This document shows, one piece after another, positions 27,561 through 39,655 of a DNA stretch of 64,000 bases (positions are counted from its first letter, which is position 1; every line of letters starts with the position of its first letter). The DNA comes from Methylococcus mesophilus. GTDB taxonomy: Bacteria; Pseudomonadota; Gammaproteobacteria; Methylococcales; Methylococcaceae. Under the pieces are notes generated by a model, which saw nothing but the letters and a program-made list of their open reading frames with translations, was not told the DNA's origin and did not search any database. The translations under genes were made by a program, and so were the position numbers. The stretch is from positions 2,413,001-2,477,000 of the forward strand of contig NZ_CP110921.1 of NCBI RefSeq assembly GCF_026247885.1, written 5' to 3'.

Positions 27561-28436
27561 TCAGACCCTGTCGCCTTCGGCGCGCTTGAGTTCCAAAGCT
27601 GCCCGGTACAGGTCCTCCCGGCGCGCACCGGTGATCCTGGCCGCAATCCCGGCAGCGCTCTTGACCGAGCATTCTTCCAGCAGCAGTTTCAATACCCGCA
27701 AGGCCTCCGGCGACGGCCCGGCTTGGGCCGGTTCGGGCTTGGCGCCCTCGATCATCACCACGAATTCGCCTTTACTGTTTTCCGGCGCCCCGTCCATGAG
27801 CGCCGGCATGTCCACGGCAGGGGCGCACAGGAAGCTCTCGTGCAGCTTGGTCAGCTCTCGCGCCACCACGACCCGGCGCTCCGCCGGGAAAACCACGGCG
27901 ATATCGGCGATGCAATCCCGGATCCGGTGGCTGGCTTCGTAGAACACCAGGGTGCGCTCGTCGGCCACCAGCGATTCGAACGAGCGCCGCCTGGCGACTC
28001 CGGTGCGCGGCGCAAAGCCCTCGAAAGCGAAGCGCGCGGCGGACAAGCCCGAAGCGGACAAAGCGGCGATGAGGGCACAGGCGCCGGGTACCGGTGTTAC
28101 GATGATGCCGGCGGCACGGGCGCGGCTCACCAGCGGGAAACCCGGATCGTTGATCAGCGGCGTACCGGCGTCGCTGATCAGCGCGATACACTGGCCGGCT
28201 TGGAGCCGGTCGATCAGGCGATCGGATGCCTGCTGCTCGTTGTGCTCGTGCAGAGCGAACAGCGGCCGGTTGATGCCGTAGCGATCCAGCAAAGGCCGGC
28301 TGTGGCGGGTGTCCTCCGCGGCGATCAGATCGACCGCCTTGAGGATTTCCACGGCCCGAAAGCTGATATCGCCCAGATTGCCGATCGGCGTGGCAACTAG
28401 GTATAGTACTCCGTTTATCTGCTCAGACGCCTGCAT
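27561..28436 (-). CDS. rsmI: 16S rRNA (cytidine-1402-2'-O)-methyltransferase
   Basis: A 291-residue SAM-dependent enzyme of the tetrapyrrole-methylase fold. LYLVATPIGNLGDISFRAVE and AEDTRHSRPLLDRYGI are RsmI signatures, as are ALISDAGTPLINDPGFPLV and PVPGACALIAAL. It methylates the ribose of C1402 in 16S rRNA, in the decoding centre. It is divergent from lpoA with only 27 bp between the starts, the arrangement found in many gammaproteobacteria, so both promoters must share that short gap or overlap the coding ends. Confidence 0.97.
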   Translation of the reverse strand: MQASEQINGVLYLVATPIGNLGDISFRAVEILKAVDLIAAEDTRHSRPLLDRYGINRPLFALHEHNEQQASDRLIDRLQAGQCIALISDAGTPLINDPGFPLVSRARAAGIIVTPVPGACALIAALSASGLSAARFAFEGFAPRTGVARRRSFESLVADERTLVFYEASHRIRDCIADIAVVFPAERRVVVARELTKLHESFLCAPAVDMPALMDGAPENSKGEFVVMIEGAKPEPAQAGPSPEALRVLKLLLEECSVKSAAGIAARITGARREDLYRAALELKRAEGDRV

Positions 28437-28463
28437 TTTCTAAATGGAATCAAAGGGTTCGAC

Positions 28464-31291
<2,828 letters not shown>

Positions 31292-31308
31292 CGGAAGGGA
31301 ACTGGACG

Positions 31309-32712
31309 ATGACCGTGCCCGAAGGATTCCTCCGCGAGCTGGAACGGATCTTCCCGGCCGGCAGCCGTCATACCGATCCGGCCCAGTGCTGGGCCTACGG
31401 CTATGACAACAGCAAGCGCCAGGCGCTGCCCGATGCCGTGGTGTTTCCCCGGTCGCATGAGGATGTCGTGGCCCTGGTCAGACTATGCAACCGCCACCGC
31501 GTCCCGCTCACCGCCCGTGGCCGCGGTACCGGCACCACCGGCGCCACCGTGCCCATCGCAGGCGGCGTGGTCGCCTCGCTGGAACGCATGACCCGGATCA
31601 TCGAGATCTCGCCCGACAACCGCTTCGCCGTGGTCGAGCCCGGCGTCACCAACCAGGCGCTGCAGGACGCGGTGAAGCCGCACGGCTTCTTCTGGCCGCC
31701 CGATCCCACCAGCGCCGAGTTTTGCAGCGTCGGCGGCAATCTCGCCTACAACTCCGCCGGCCCACGCGCCGTGAAATACGGCACGCCGCGGGAAAACACC
31801 CTGGGGCTCCGGGCCGTGACCGGCGCCGGCGAGGAGCTGCGCTGCGGGGTCTACACCACCAAGGGCGTGGTGGGCTACGACCTGACCCGGCTCATCATCG
31901 GCTCCGAGGGCACGCTGGCCATCATCACCGAAGCCACCCTCAAACTCACCCCATTGCCCTCGGCCAAGCGCACCCTGCGGGCCATCTATGCGGACGTGGC
32001 TTCCGCCGCCCGCGCCATCGCCCGGATCATGGCGCAGCCGGTGATTCCCTGCGCCTTGGAGTTCATCGACGGCAACGCCATCGCCCTGGTGCGGCGCTAC
32101 GCCGCCGTCGATTTGCCGGAAGATGCCGCCGCCCTGCTGATGATCGAAGTGGACGGCTCGCCCGAGAGCCTGGACGCCGCCGTCGAATCCCTGCGCGAAG
32201 CGGCCTCCCTGGACGGGCTGGTGGAGTTCCGCGCAGCCCGCACCGCCGCCGAGGTCGATGCCCTGTGGAGCATCCGCAAAGCGCTGTCACCCTCGCTGCG
32301 CAAGGTCGCGCCGAAGAAGCTCAACGAGGACGTGGTGGTGCCGGTGACCGAACTGCCAGCCCTGATCGCCGGCCTCGACGAACTATCGAAAAAGCACGCC
32401 ATTCCCATCGTCAACTTCGGCCATGCCGGCAACGGCAACATCCACGTCAATCTGCTGTTCGACCCGGACCGGGCGGACGAGAACGAGCGCGCCCATGCCT
32501 GTTTGCACGAGATGTTCGCGCTGGTGCTCGAACTGCGCGGTACCCTGTCGGGCGAGCACGGCGTCGGCATCGAGAAGCGGGACTACGTCGGCAAGGAACT
32601 GGACCGGACCTCGCTGGCGCTGATGCATGCCATCAAGCGCCAGTTCGATCCGTACGGCATCCTCAATCCCGGCAAATCCTTTCCGGCGGAAGAGGCACCG
32701 CCTCCGGCATGA
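31309..32712 (+). CDS. FAD-linked oxidase (glycolate/D-lactate dehydrogenase type)
   Basis: A 467-residue flavoprotein of the GlcD/Dld family. I use the ATG at 31309, with AAGGGAA upstream. The FAD-binding (PCMH) domain has LTARGRGTGTTGATVP and ISPDNRFAVVEPGVTNQALQ, FWPPDPTSAEFCSVGGN and GYDLTRLIIGSEGTLAIIT. The C-terminal oxidase domain ends with the His-rich FGHAGNGNIHVN and LSGEHGVGIEKRDYV. It should oxidise a D-2-hydroxy acid such as D-lactate or glycolate and pass electrons to the respiratory chain. It is followed by an overlapping ybdD-like gene. Confidence 0.93.
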   Translation: MTVPEGFLRELERIFPAGSRHTDPAQCWAYGYDNSKRQALPDAVVFPRSHEDVVALVRLCNRHRVPLTARGRGTGTTGATVPIAGGVVASLERMTRIIEISPDNRFAVVEPGVTNQALQDAVKPHGFFWPPDPTSAEFCSVGGNLAYNSAGPRAVKYGTPRENTLGLRAVTGAGEELRCGVYTTKGVVGYDLTRLIIGSEGTLAIITEATLKLTPLPSAKRTLRAIYADVASAARAIARIMAQPVIPCALEFIDGNAIALVRRYAAVDLPEDAAALLMIEVDGSPESLDAAVESLREAASLDGLVEFRAARTAAEVDALWSIRKALSPSLRKVAPKKLNEDVVVPVTELPALIAGLDELSKKHAIPIVNFGHAGNGNIHVNLLFDPDRADENERAHACLHEMFALVLELRGTLSGEHGVGIEKRDYVGKELDRTSLALMHAIKRQFDPYGILNPGKSFPAEEAPPPA

Positions 32713-32903
32713 CGACGAAGCTGGGCGACAGGCTCGCGGCCTTGTGGCGCATCATCCGCACCGTCACTGGGGACGACGCCTACGAGCGCTATCTGGAACA
32801 CTGGCGCGAACATCACGCGGACGAAGGCGTGCCGCTGAGCCGCAAAGCATTTTATCGGGCAGAGCTGCAGCGCCGCTGGAGCAGCGTCCGGCGCTGCTGC
32901 TGA
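32709..32903 (+). CDS. YbdD/YjiX family small protein
   Basis: A 64-residue protein starting at an ATG that overlaps the stop of the upstream oxidase gene (ATGA). LWRIIRTVTGDDAYERYLEHW and LSRKAFYRAELQRRW are the YbdD/YjiX (DUF466) signatures. In most genomes this gene follows cstA or btsT, encoding pyruvate or peptide transporters; here there is no such transporter and it is tied instead to an oxidase. The small protein is thought to assist those carriers, so its role here is unclear. Confidence 0.88.
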   Translation: MTTKLGDRLAALWRIIRTVTGDDAYERYLEHWREHHADEGVPLSRKAFYRAELQRRWSSVRRCC

Positions 32904-32909
32904 ACCGGC

Positions 32910-33170
32910 TCAGAGCTTGCTCTTGATACGCTCGTAAGCCTTCTTGACTTCGTCGCCGAGCACCTGAACGCCCGCCCAGACGTCTTCCGAGGCGTCCTTG
33001 GCCTCGTCCGCCGCCCCGGCCACCCTGGCCTTCAGCTCCTCCAGCTGTTCCTCTGCCTTTTCCCACTCGTCGCGGACGTTCATGCGCGCCAGATCCAGTT
33101 GCACGACGATCTCGTCGCGCTGCTGCATCAATCCGTCGCGAAATTTTTCCATCTCGTCTTTCAGGTTCAT
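32910..33170 (-). CDS. Helical coiled-coil protein, 86 residues
   Basis: An 86-residue, highly charged, wholly helical protein (MNLKDEMEKFRDGLMQQRDE ... EKAEEQLEELKARVAG). It looks like an amphipathic coiled coil, similar in texture to small apolipoprotein-like stress proteins. AGGAG lies before the ATG (GAGGAGAACGCACC). It is convergent with the ybdD-like gene. No function is recognised. Confidence 0.75.
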   Translation of the reverse strand: MNLKDEMEKFRDGLMQQRDEIVVQLDLARMNVRDEWEKAEEQLEELKARVAGAADEAKDASEDVWAGVQVLGDEVKKAYERIKSKL

Positions 33171-33402
33171 GGTGCGTTCTCCTCATCCAGTCAACCTACC
33201 GGCATTGCCTTGAAGCGGAGCCGGGCCGGAGACAACATAGCAGCTTATCGCAGAATACTGCCAGTATGGCGCTGCAAACCCAACGCCGGTCGCGAAAGGG
33301 TAACGGTGCATTTCGTATCATGCCGTCGGTGGCCGGTTGCGCGGGCGCATGGTCCGCATATCTAATGGGCGCAGTTTCTTATCGTCATTCAGGACAATAA
33401 CG

Positions 33403-34167
33403 ATGATCCATCAACACACCACGCTCGAACGCCTTCCCGAGGCCTACAAGATCCTTTTCACCGGCTTCCTGCTGGTCATCGGCATCGGTCTGCTGATGGC
33501 CGGGGAGCAGATCATGCTGACCCACGGCAAGGCAGACGGCAAACCGGGCCTTTCCATCAACGACATCATCTATAGCTATTACGGCAACCGCACCGGCTCC
33601 AAGCTGGAAACCATGCTCAAAGGCCAGATGGAACCCATGGCACCGGACGAGGTGCGGTTCGAGCTGATCGAATGGGCGGAAGACGGCGCGCCGATGACCG
33701 AATGGTCGTCCAAGATCAAGCCTCGGCTGGACCAATACTGCGTGAGTTGCCACAACGCGGAATCGGGCCTGCCGGACTTCACCAAGCCGGAGAACGTGCA
33801 GAAAGTCGCCGAGATCGACCACGGCGCCTCGATCACTTCACTGACCCGCGTCTCCCACATCCATTTATTCGGCATCGCCTTCATCTTCATGTTCGTCGGC
33901 TGGATCTTCGGCTTGGCCGAATTCCCCCGAAAATGGAAGCTGATCCTCATCGCCACGCCCTTCGCCTTCCTCATCATCGACGTTCTTTCGTGGTGGCTGA
34001 CCAAGTTCTTCTCGATCTTCGCCTGGCTGACGATGATCGGCGGCATCGGCTACAGCTTGGCCTCGACGGCGATGATCGTCACCGCGCTGGCGCAGATGTG
34101 GCTGCCGCGCAAGCAGTGGCTGACGTATTGGACTTCCGAGCAGCCGGCGGACGGCGAGCAGCCGTGA
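33403..34167 (+). CDS. Membrane protein with a heme c motif
   Basis: A 254-residue protein starting at the ATG at 33403. One membrane helix (about residues 17-36, ILFTGFLLVIGIGLLMAG) is followed by a soluble stretch with a single CVSCH heme c site (Cys113, Cys116, His117), and then four hydrophobic helices from about residue 150 (HLFGIAFIFMFVGWIFGLAE and on). It should be a membrane-bound c-type cytochrome with the heme on the outer face. I do not recognise the exact family. The next gene overlaps its stop (GTGA). Confidence 0.85.
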   Translation: MIHQHTTLERLPEAYKILFTGFLLVIGIGLLMAGEQIMLTHGKADGKPGLSINDIIYSYYGNRTGSKLETMLKGQMEPMAPDEVRFELIEWAEDGAPMTEWSSKIKPRLDQYCVSCHNAESGLPDFTKPENVQKVAEIDHGASITSLTRVSHIHLFGIAFIFMFVGWIFGLAEFPRKWKLILIATPFAFLIIDVLSWWLTKFFSIFAWLTMIGGIGYSLASTAMIVTALAQMWLPRKQWLTYWTSEQPADGEQP

Positions 34168-34763
34168 CCGCAGAAGACAGCGCCCGTGCTGCCCTGGCGG
34201 CCAATCCTTTCCCGCCCAATCCGTGGGTACGGCTCGCCGATGACGGCATCGTCATCAGAGCAGGCTATAGCGAAGCGCTGCACCGGATGCTGCGCTGGGT
34301 ACCGAAGGTCAGATGGGTGCCCGAGAAACGCCACTGGTGGGTGCCGCTGTCCGGCGCCGAACTGATACGGTCGGTTCTTCCCGAAATCTCGCGCTTGGCC
34401 GAGGCCACGCATGAGGAGTTCGGCGCACCGCTCGCCCCGGCTCGCGAGACGCTGCCGGCGGAAAAGGAAGAGACCCTGTCCGGTGCGCCGTCCCAGCCCA
34501 TTTTCGACCCCGGCGCACCGGAGCGGGATCTGTTCCGCAACGCCGCGCGTTTTCTATTCGGCAGCGACTGGCAACGGGACACCGCTCGAGCCCTGGGCCG
34601 GGACGAAGCCACACTTGCCTGCTGGCTGGTGGGCGAAAAGGTCGTGGAGGACGACCCCAGGGTCTTGCTGAACGAGATGCTTGCTTTGATGCACCGGCGC
34701 GCAGCTGCAATCGGCGCAGCCGCCGATCAACTGGCCGAAGCCATCGAAAGGAAAAAACTCTAG
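34164..34763 (+). CDS. Hypothetical protein with a HARP-like N-terminus
   Basis: The GTG at 34164 overlaps the stop of the cytochrome-like gene, so the two are coupled. In the 199-residue soluble product, residues 25-70 (GIVIRAGYSEALHRMLRWVP, then WVPEKRHWWVPLSGAELI) have the pattern of a HARP-like or short beta-alpha DNA-annealing module (a hydrophobic strand, R-W-x-P, K-R-W-W-P). The C-terminal half is helical and acidic. No function is recognised. Linking it with the cytochrome is by position only. Confidence 0.75.
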   Translation: MTAEDSARAALAANPFPPNPWVRLADDGIVIRAGYSEALHRMLRWVPKVRWVPEKRHWWVPLSGAELIRSVLPEISRLAEATHEEFGAPLAPARETLPAEKEETLSGAPSQPIFDPGAPERDLFRNAARFLFGSDWQRDTARALGRDEATLACWLVGEKVVEDDPRVLLNEMLALMHRRAAAIGAAADQLAEAIERKKL

Positions 34764-34785
34764 CCGGGGTGATCGATCCCGCTGT

Positions 34786-34814
34786 CCAGCGCCACCGGAA
34801 ACCGGTGGCGCTGG
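34786..34814 (+). terminator. Strong hairpin between convergent genes
   Basis: CCAGCGCCACCGG (34786-34798) pairs with CCGGTGGCGCTGG (34802-34814) across AAA, a perfect 13-bp stem. It lies 23 bp after the plus-strand gene and 9 bp after the minus-strand one, so it may stop both. No T-run follows. Confidence 0.65.
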
Positions 34815-34823
34815 AACCGGCGG

Positions 34824-35288
34824 CTAGCCGGGCTGCATCTCATCCGCATTGGCGATCAATTCGAAGCGTGTAATCTCGTCGAATACTTCGTTGGGAATCG
34901 TGTGCTCGTATTGGTTTTCATACCAGCTACGGCAATACGGCAGGAAAATCCGGCCCTGATGAATAGCGTGCAAAACCTTATCCCCGCGGTAAAGCGCGTA
35001 ATCGACCCCGGTGTTGTCCCCGACGCTGCTCCAATCGTCACCAAACGCCTCGAACTGGATGACGATTTTGGAGAACAAGCGACCCGCTTCGGTGGTTTTG
35101 ATCGCAGTGACGCGAATATTCTGATAACGCCGGGCAATCGGGCCGGTATCCAGGGTTTGCAAAAATTCCGGCAACTTCCCTTTTTTTACCCGCGTGGTTT
35201 CGTCAACCGGAACCCCCAGATTGGCAAGTCCGGACGTCTTGGCGTCCGCCAGTTCGATGGCAGCGATGCTTTTCGTTAATACGGCCAT
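34824..35288 (-). CDS. Hypothetical protein, 154 residues
   Basis: I take the ATG at 35288 (MAVLTKSIAAIELADAKTSG). A longer frame upstream reads through sequence without protein character. The product is soluble, with a charged first half and an aromatic-rich second half (FLPYCRSWYENQYEHTIPNE). A weak GAGAAG precedes the start. No family is recognised. It stands alone between a terminator and the gene-poor stretch. Confidence 0.65.
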   Translation of the reverse strand: MAVLTKSIAAIELADAKTSGLANLGVPVDETTRVKKGKLPEFLQTLDTGPIARRYQNIRVTAIKTTEAGRLFSKIVIQFEAFGDDWSSVGDNTGVDYALYRGDKVLHAIHQGRIFLPYCRSWYENQYEHTIPNEVFDEITRFELIANADEMQPG

Positions 35289-36261
35289 ATGGCTTCTCGA
35301 TAAGGTTGAAGTAGTGCCCCGCCTGGAGCAGGACTGATAGGTGCGTCTGAAATGGTTACTGACTTGACCCGTTCGGGGTGTGTCCGCTGTGGCGGCCGGC
35401 GCCAAAACGTGACTCCTCGTCCACCCCCTGGGCACGGGGTTACGCCGGAGAAATTCCGGATCGGGCGCGAAGACCGATCGCTCGCCGAACACCCCGCCGA
35501 AATCGCAGAGCGGAATAACGCGATCCTGCAGCGAGTGGGGATCGATACAAACGATGCCCCGTACTACCACGCCCCCCCGCCTGCACGCTCCCTCGTGCGA
35601 TGATGTCGTACGGACAAAAGTGCAAGATCATGCTGCCGTCGTTCAGCATGACTTGGGTCGAGACGCCTTTGTCGATCAAGCGAATCAATTAGCTTACCTG
35701 GTTGGTCCGTTTCATGCCGCTCTGCCGCAAGGCGCAATTATCCCCCGCATTGCCCAGTTCGGGAGCCGCTTCGCCCCCCTTTATTACCCTCCGATCAGGC
35801 AGTGCATTGTTTCCGGCAAATGGCTAATGCGATGTCCGATGCAGGCAGCAGGCCCGGTATCCGCTGGCCCGGCGACCGATTCGTTCATTGCCAGAAATCC
35901 TAGCGACACAGAAAACTCACATCCCTCTTGTCCCGGCAGCCTATGCATGCGCAAACCTCCTTGGCACATCGGTCGACGTTGTGGCACGATACGCCGGCCT
36001 CGTTCTGCGGCTTTCGGCACATCCACAGGCGGCGTCCGTCCCTGCGATACGCGCGTTGCGCTTGCCGGTTCAGGCGATACCAGGACACGACACGGACTCC
36101 GGACCCTCTGGCTGCAAGAATCACTCATGAACATAAACTTTCGCCGATGTCGGCATGCTGGCCATTGCCTCGCTCCCACGCGGCACATCCGTTGTTATCG
36201 CGCCGACGTCACTCAGCTCAGCCCCTATCCATACACGACACTATCCGGCAACGAGATATCA

Positions 36262-36288
36262 GGTTAATCACTGACGCAGTGAGTAACC
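36262..36288 (+). promoter_or_regulatory. Long palindrome upstream of the efflux operon
   Basis: GGTTAATCACTG (36262-36273) and CAGTGAGTAACC (36277-36288) are inverted repeats matching at 11 of 12 positions with the spacer ACG. The size and symmetry fit a dimeric repressor operator, for example of TetR type. It is 140 bp before the first efflux gene. Confidence 0.5.
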
Positions 36289-36335
36289 CACCCCCATTAA
36301 TCGCCCGACTGAAAGCAACGGGGTCATCATTGAGT

Positions 36336-36358
36336 AGTTACAATATTTTTTAGTAACT
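36336..36358 (+). promoter_or_regulatory. Second, shorter palindrome and AT-rich promoter-like region
   Basis: AGTTAC (36336-36341) and GTAACT (36353-36358) flank an AT-rich 11-base centre that overlaps a TACAAT. The arms share the TAAC half-site seen in the larger palindrome at 36262-36288. It probably marks the promoter of the efflux operon. Confidence 0.4.
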
Positions 36359-36427
36359 GGACGACGCCCTTTTTGAAGACCGCGCCTAAATGACAAAAAA
36401 ACAAATTGCTTTCAGCAGGTTGCTCGC

Positions 36428-39400
36428 ATGAACCAGATTGTCCTCATCGCCCTGCGCAGGCCTTATACCTTTGTCGTTCTCTCAATCCTGATCGTATTGT
36501 TCGGGATCATGTCGGTACTCAAATCGGCGACCGACGTCTTTCCGCCCATCAAGATCCCCGTCGTCTCCGTGGTCTGGGCCTACGCCGGACTGCTGCCGCA
36601 GGATGTGTCCGGGCGCATCACGTATTATTACGAACGCGCTTTGACCTCGACGGTGGAAGGTATTGCGCGCATCGAAAGCAATTCCTACTACGGCATCAGT
36701 ATCATCAATATCTACCTTCAGCCCGATACCAATCTCGCCGGCGCCGAAGCGGAGATCACCGCGATTTCGCAGACGGTGGTCAAACAGTTGCCGCCGGATA
36801 TTTCGCCGCCGCTGATCATGCGCCTGGAAGCGTCTTCGGTGCCGGTGGCCATGCTGCAGGTAACTTCCGATACGCTGTCGCCGTCGGAACTCTACAATCT
36901 CGCCTACGCACGCATCCGGACACTGCTGGTGACGATACCGGGAGCGATCCTGCCGCAGCCCTACGGGGGCAAGCCCCAGCAGTTGCTGGTCTCGCTCGAC
37001 AAGCAGAAGCTGCTCGCCCACAACGTCACCGCCACCGACGTCCACAACGCCTTCGGCGATCAGAGCATCGTGCTGCCTGCGGGCGACATGAAGATCAAGC
37101 AGACCGACTGGATGGTGCAGACCAACGCCACGCCAATGCAGGTCGAGGATTTCAACAACATTCCGATCAAGCGGGTCGATGCGACCAACTCCACGATCTA
37201 TCTGCGCGACGTCGCCGACGTGCAGATCGCCGGACCGCCGCAAATCAACGCGGTACTGGTCGAGGGCAAGCAGGCGGTGATGGTCGTCGTGATGAAGAGC
37301 GGCAATGCGTCGACCCTGGAAGTGGTCGACGGGATCAAGAAAATGATTCCGCGCATCGAGCAGATCGTGCCCGAGGGTGTGCAAATCAAACTGCTGAACG
37401 ACGCCTCGATCTTCGTGAAGGATTCGATCAAGGACGTTCTGCATGAAATGGGAACCGCCGCCCTGCTCACCGGTCTGGTCGTGCTGCTGTTTCTCGGTTC
37501 GTGGCGGCCGACGGTCATCATCGCCACCTCCATCCCGCTTGCCATCCTGACCTCGATCATCTGTCTGCACCTGATGGATGAGTCGATCAATATCATGACC
37601 CTGGGCGGATTGGCGCTGGCGGTCGGCATCCTGGTCGACGACGCGACCGTGATGATCGAGAACATCGACACCCATCTGGAAATGGGCAAGCCGCTCGAAA
37701 ACGCCATCGTCGACGCCGCCAATCAGATCGTCGTCCCGACCCTGGTGGCCACCCTTTGCATCGTCACCGTCTGGTTCCCGTTGTTCGAGCTGAGCGGCGT
37801 GTCAGGCTATCTGTTCGCACCGATGGCCGAGGCGGTGATTTTCGCCATGCTCGCCTCCTTCATCCTGTCGCGCACCCTGGTGCCGACCATGGCGAAATAC
37901 GTTCTGGTAGACCACAACGCGCCGCATGGGCAGCCAGAACTGGCATTGGCCGGCGGCGGCAGCGTCCACGGCGCGACGCCGGATTCCGCTCATCACGCAG
38001 CGAAACCGCCGGGCTTCCTGGGGCGCTTCCAGAAGGGCTTCGAGCGCGGTTTCGATCATTTCCGCGAAAACTACAAGGCGCTGCTCGAACAGGCGATAGC
38101 CCATCGCGGCGCCTTCATTGGAATTTTCCTGGCGTTCGCGGTTGGATCTCTCGTCCTTTATTACTTCAATGGACGCGACTTCTTTCCCGAGATCAAGTCG
38201 GGAACCATACAGATGCACCTGCGGGCGCCGCTCGGCACGCGCATCGAGGTGGCCGGACGCGTCGCCACCCTGGTTTCGAACGACATCGCGAAGCTGCTGC
38301 CCGGCCAGGTCGAAGGCGTCGTCAGCAATTGCGGCCTGCCGGTCGGTCCGCATAACCTGGCCTTCATTCCCACCCCGACCATCGGCTCGCAGGATTGCGA
38401 TCTGACCATCAGCCTGAAGAATGAGGCGTCGCCGGTATGGGACTTCCGGCGCACACTCCGCAAGGGTTTGCGGGAACGCTATCCCGGAACCGAATTCACT
38501 TTCCAGCCGGCCGATCTGACCGCGAAGATTCTCAACTTCGGTTCGCCCTCGCCGATCGATGTCCGCGTCAACGGCACGGAGATGGAGGCCAACTACGAGT
38601 ACGCGCGCAAGCTGGCGAGCGAGTTGCGCAAAGTCAGCGGCAGCAGCGACGTGACGATACAACAGACCATGCGCACACCGACGCTGAACGTGAACGGCAA
38701 TCGCAGCCTTGGGCTGGGCATCGACCTGACTTTGAAAGACATCACCGACAATCTGCTGATGTCGACGTCCGGCAGCCAGCAGGTCGACCAGGTGTTTTGG
38801 CTCGATCACAAAACCGGCCTGTCCTATCAGGTCAATGTCTATCTGCCGCAGCCGCAGCTCGCGAGCATCAATGATCTCTTGACCATTCCGGTCGACAAGG
38901 GCGACATGGACCCGACGGGAAAGGACATGCAATTGCTCGGAAACGTCGCCTCGCTTTCCGTGACCGGCACGCCGGGCGTGGTCACGCATATGGACATCAT
39001 GCCGGTGTTCGATATCTATGTGTCGGCCGAGGGGCGCGACCTCGGTGGCGTGCTGGCCGATGTCGAGAGAGTCGTCAAAAGCATGGAGAACGAGTTGCCC
39101 CGCGGCACCGAGGTCGACATCAAGGGACAGGCCGAAACCATGGCCAGTGCGTACGTTGAACTGCTGGGTGGTCTCATCGCCGCGATCGTGCTGATCTACT
39201 TGCTGCTCGTCATCAACTTCCAGTCCTGGCTCGATCCCTTCATCATCATTACCGCCCTGCCCGGCGCCTTGGCGGGCATCGCCTGGTCGCTGTTCATCAC
39301 GCACACCAATATTTCGGTGCCGGCGCTGACGGGCGCCATCATGTCGATGGGTACGGCGACCGCCAATTCGATCCTGGTCGTTTCCTACGCCCGCGAGCGA

Positions 39401-39655
39401 CTGGAAGTGCATGGCGATGCGCTGAAGGCTGCCGTCGAGTCGGGCCACGCGCGCATCCGGCCGGTGCTGATGACCGCCTCGGCCATGGTCATCGGCATGC
39501 TGCCGATGTCGCTGAGCAACTCCCAGAACGCGCCTCTGGGCCGAGCCGTCATGGGCGGATTGATGCTCGCCACCTTTGCAACGCTGCTGTTCGTACCCTG
39601 CGTTTACGCCATGATTTACAGCAAGCGAACCGCCAGCCGAAAGGAGAAAAGCTGA
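36428..39655 (+). CDS. RND family inner-membrane efflux permease
   Basis: A 1075-residue RND transporter. It begins MNQIVLIALRRPYTFVVLS (TM1), has the first large periplasmic loop, TM2-6 at about residues 340-490, a variable cytoplasmic linker at about 500-560, a second periplasmic loop and TM8-12 to the end. The proton-relay pair Asp404-Asp405 is in GGLALAVGILVDDATVMIEN. SGVSGYLFAPMAEAVIFAML is a typical later motif. Sequence does not fix the substrate; the form is the multidrug/acriflavine group. The operon continues with an adaptor and an outer-membrane factor, each overlapping by one base. Confidence 0.95.
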   Translation: MNQIVLIALRRPYTFVVLSILIVLFGIMSVLKSATDVFPPIKIPVVSVVWAYAGLLPQDVSGRITYYYERALTSTVEGIARIESNSYYGISIINIYLQPDTNLAGAEAEITAISQTVVKQLPPDISPPLIMRLEASSVPVAMLQVTSDTLSPSELYNLAYARIRTLLVTIPGAILPQPYGGKPQQLLVSLDKQKLLAHNVTATDVHNAFGDQSIVLPAGDMKIKQTDWMVQTNATPMQVEDFNNIPIKRVDATNSTIYLRDVADVQIAGPPQINAVLVEGKQAVMVVVMKSGNASTLEVVDGIKKMIPRIEQIVPEGVQIKLLNDASIFVKDSIKDVLHEMGTAALLTGLVVLLFLGSWRPTVIIATSIPLAILTSIICLHLMDESINIMTLGGLALAVGILVDDATVMIENIDTHLEMGKPLENAIVDAANQIVVPTLVATLCIVTVWFPLFELSGVSGYLFAPMAEAVIFAMLASFILSRTLVPTMAKYVLVDHNAPHGQPELALAGGGSVHGATPDSAHHAAKPPGFLGRFQKGFERGFDHFRENYKALLEQAIAHRGAFIGIFLAFAVGSLVLYYFNGRDFFPEIKSGTIQMHLRAPLGTRIEVAGRVATLVSNDIAKLLPGQVEGVVSNCGLPVGPHNLAFIPTPTIGSQDCDLTISLKNEASPVWDFRRTLRKGLRERYPGTEFTFQPADLTAKILNFGSPSPIDVRVNGTEMEANYEYARKLASELRKVSGSSDVTIQQTMRTPTLNVNGNRSLGLGIDLTLKDITDNLLMSTSGSQQVDQVFWLDHKTGLSYQVNVYLPQPQLASINDLLTIPVDKGDMDPTGKDMQLLGNVASLSVTGTPGVVTHMDIMPVFDIYVSAEGRDLGGVLADVERVVKSMENELPRGTEVDIKGQAETMASAYVELLGGLIAAIVLIYLLLVINFQSWLDPFIIITALPGALAGIAWSLFITHTNISVPALTGAIMSMGTATANSILVVSYARERLEVHGDALKAAVESGHARIRPVLMTASAMVIGMLPMSLSNSQNAPLGRAVMGGLMLATFATLLFVPCVYAMIYSKRTASRKEKS

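Larger units (their letters stand above)
35289..36427 (+). other. Gene-poor stretch before the efflux operon
   Basis: About 1.1 kb with only short, unconvincing frames. One minus-strand frame at 35440-35688 starts like a protein (RLIDKGVSTQVMLNDGSMIL) but then degrades and has no ribosome site. The last 170 bp are AT-rich, contain two palindromes and lead into the efflux operon, so this end is a regulatory region. Confidence 0.45.

Noticed and set aside
35440-35688. Minus-strand frame starting RLIDKGVSTQVMLNDG
   Set aside because: The start looks protein-like but there is no ribosome site, and the second half is Arg/Gly-rich noise. It may be a relic but I cannot name it.
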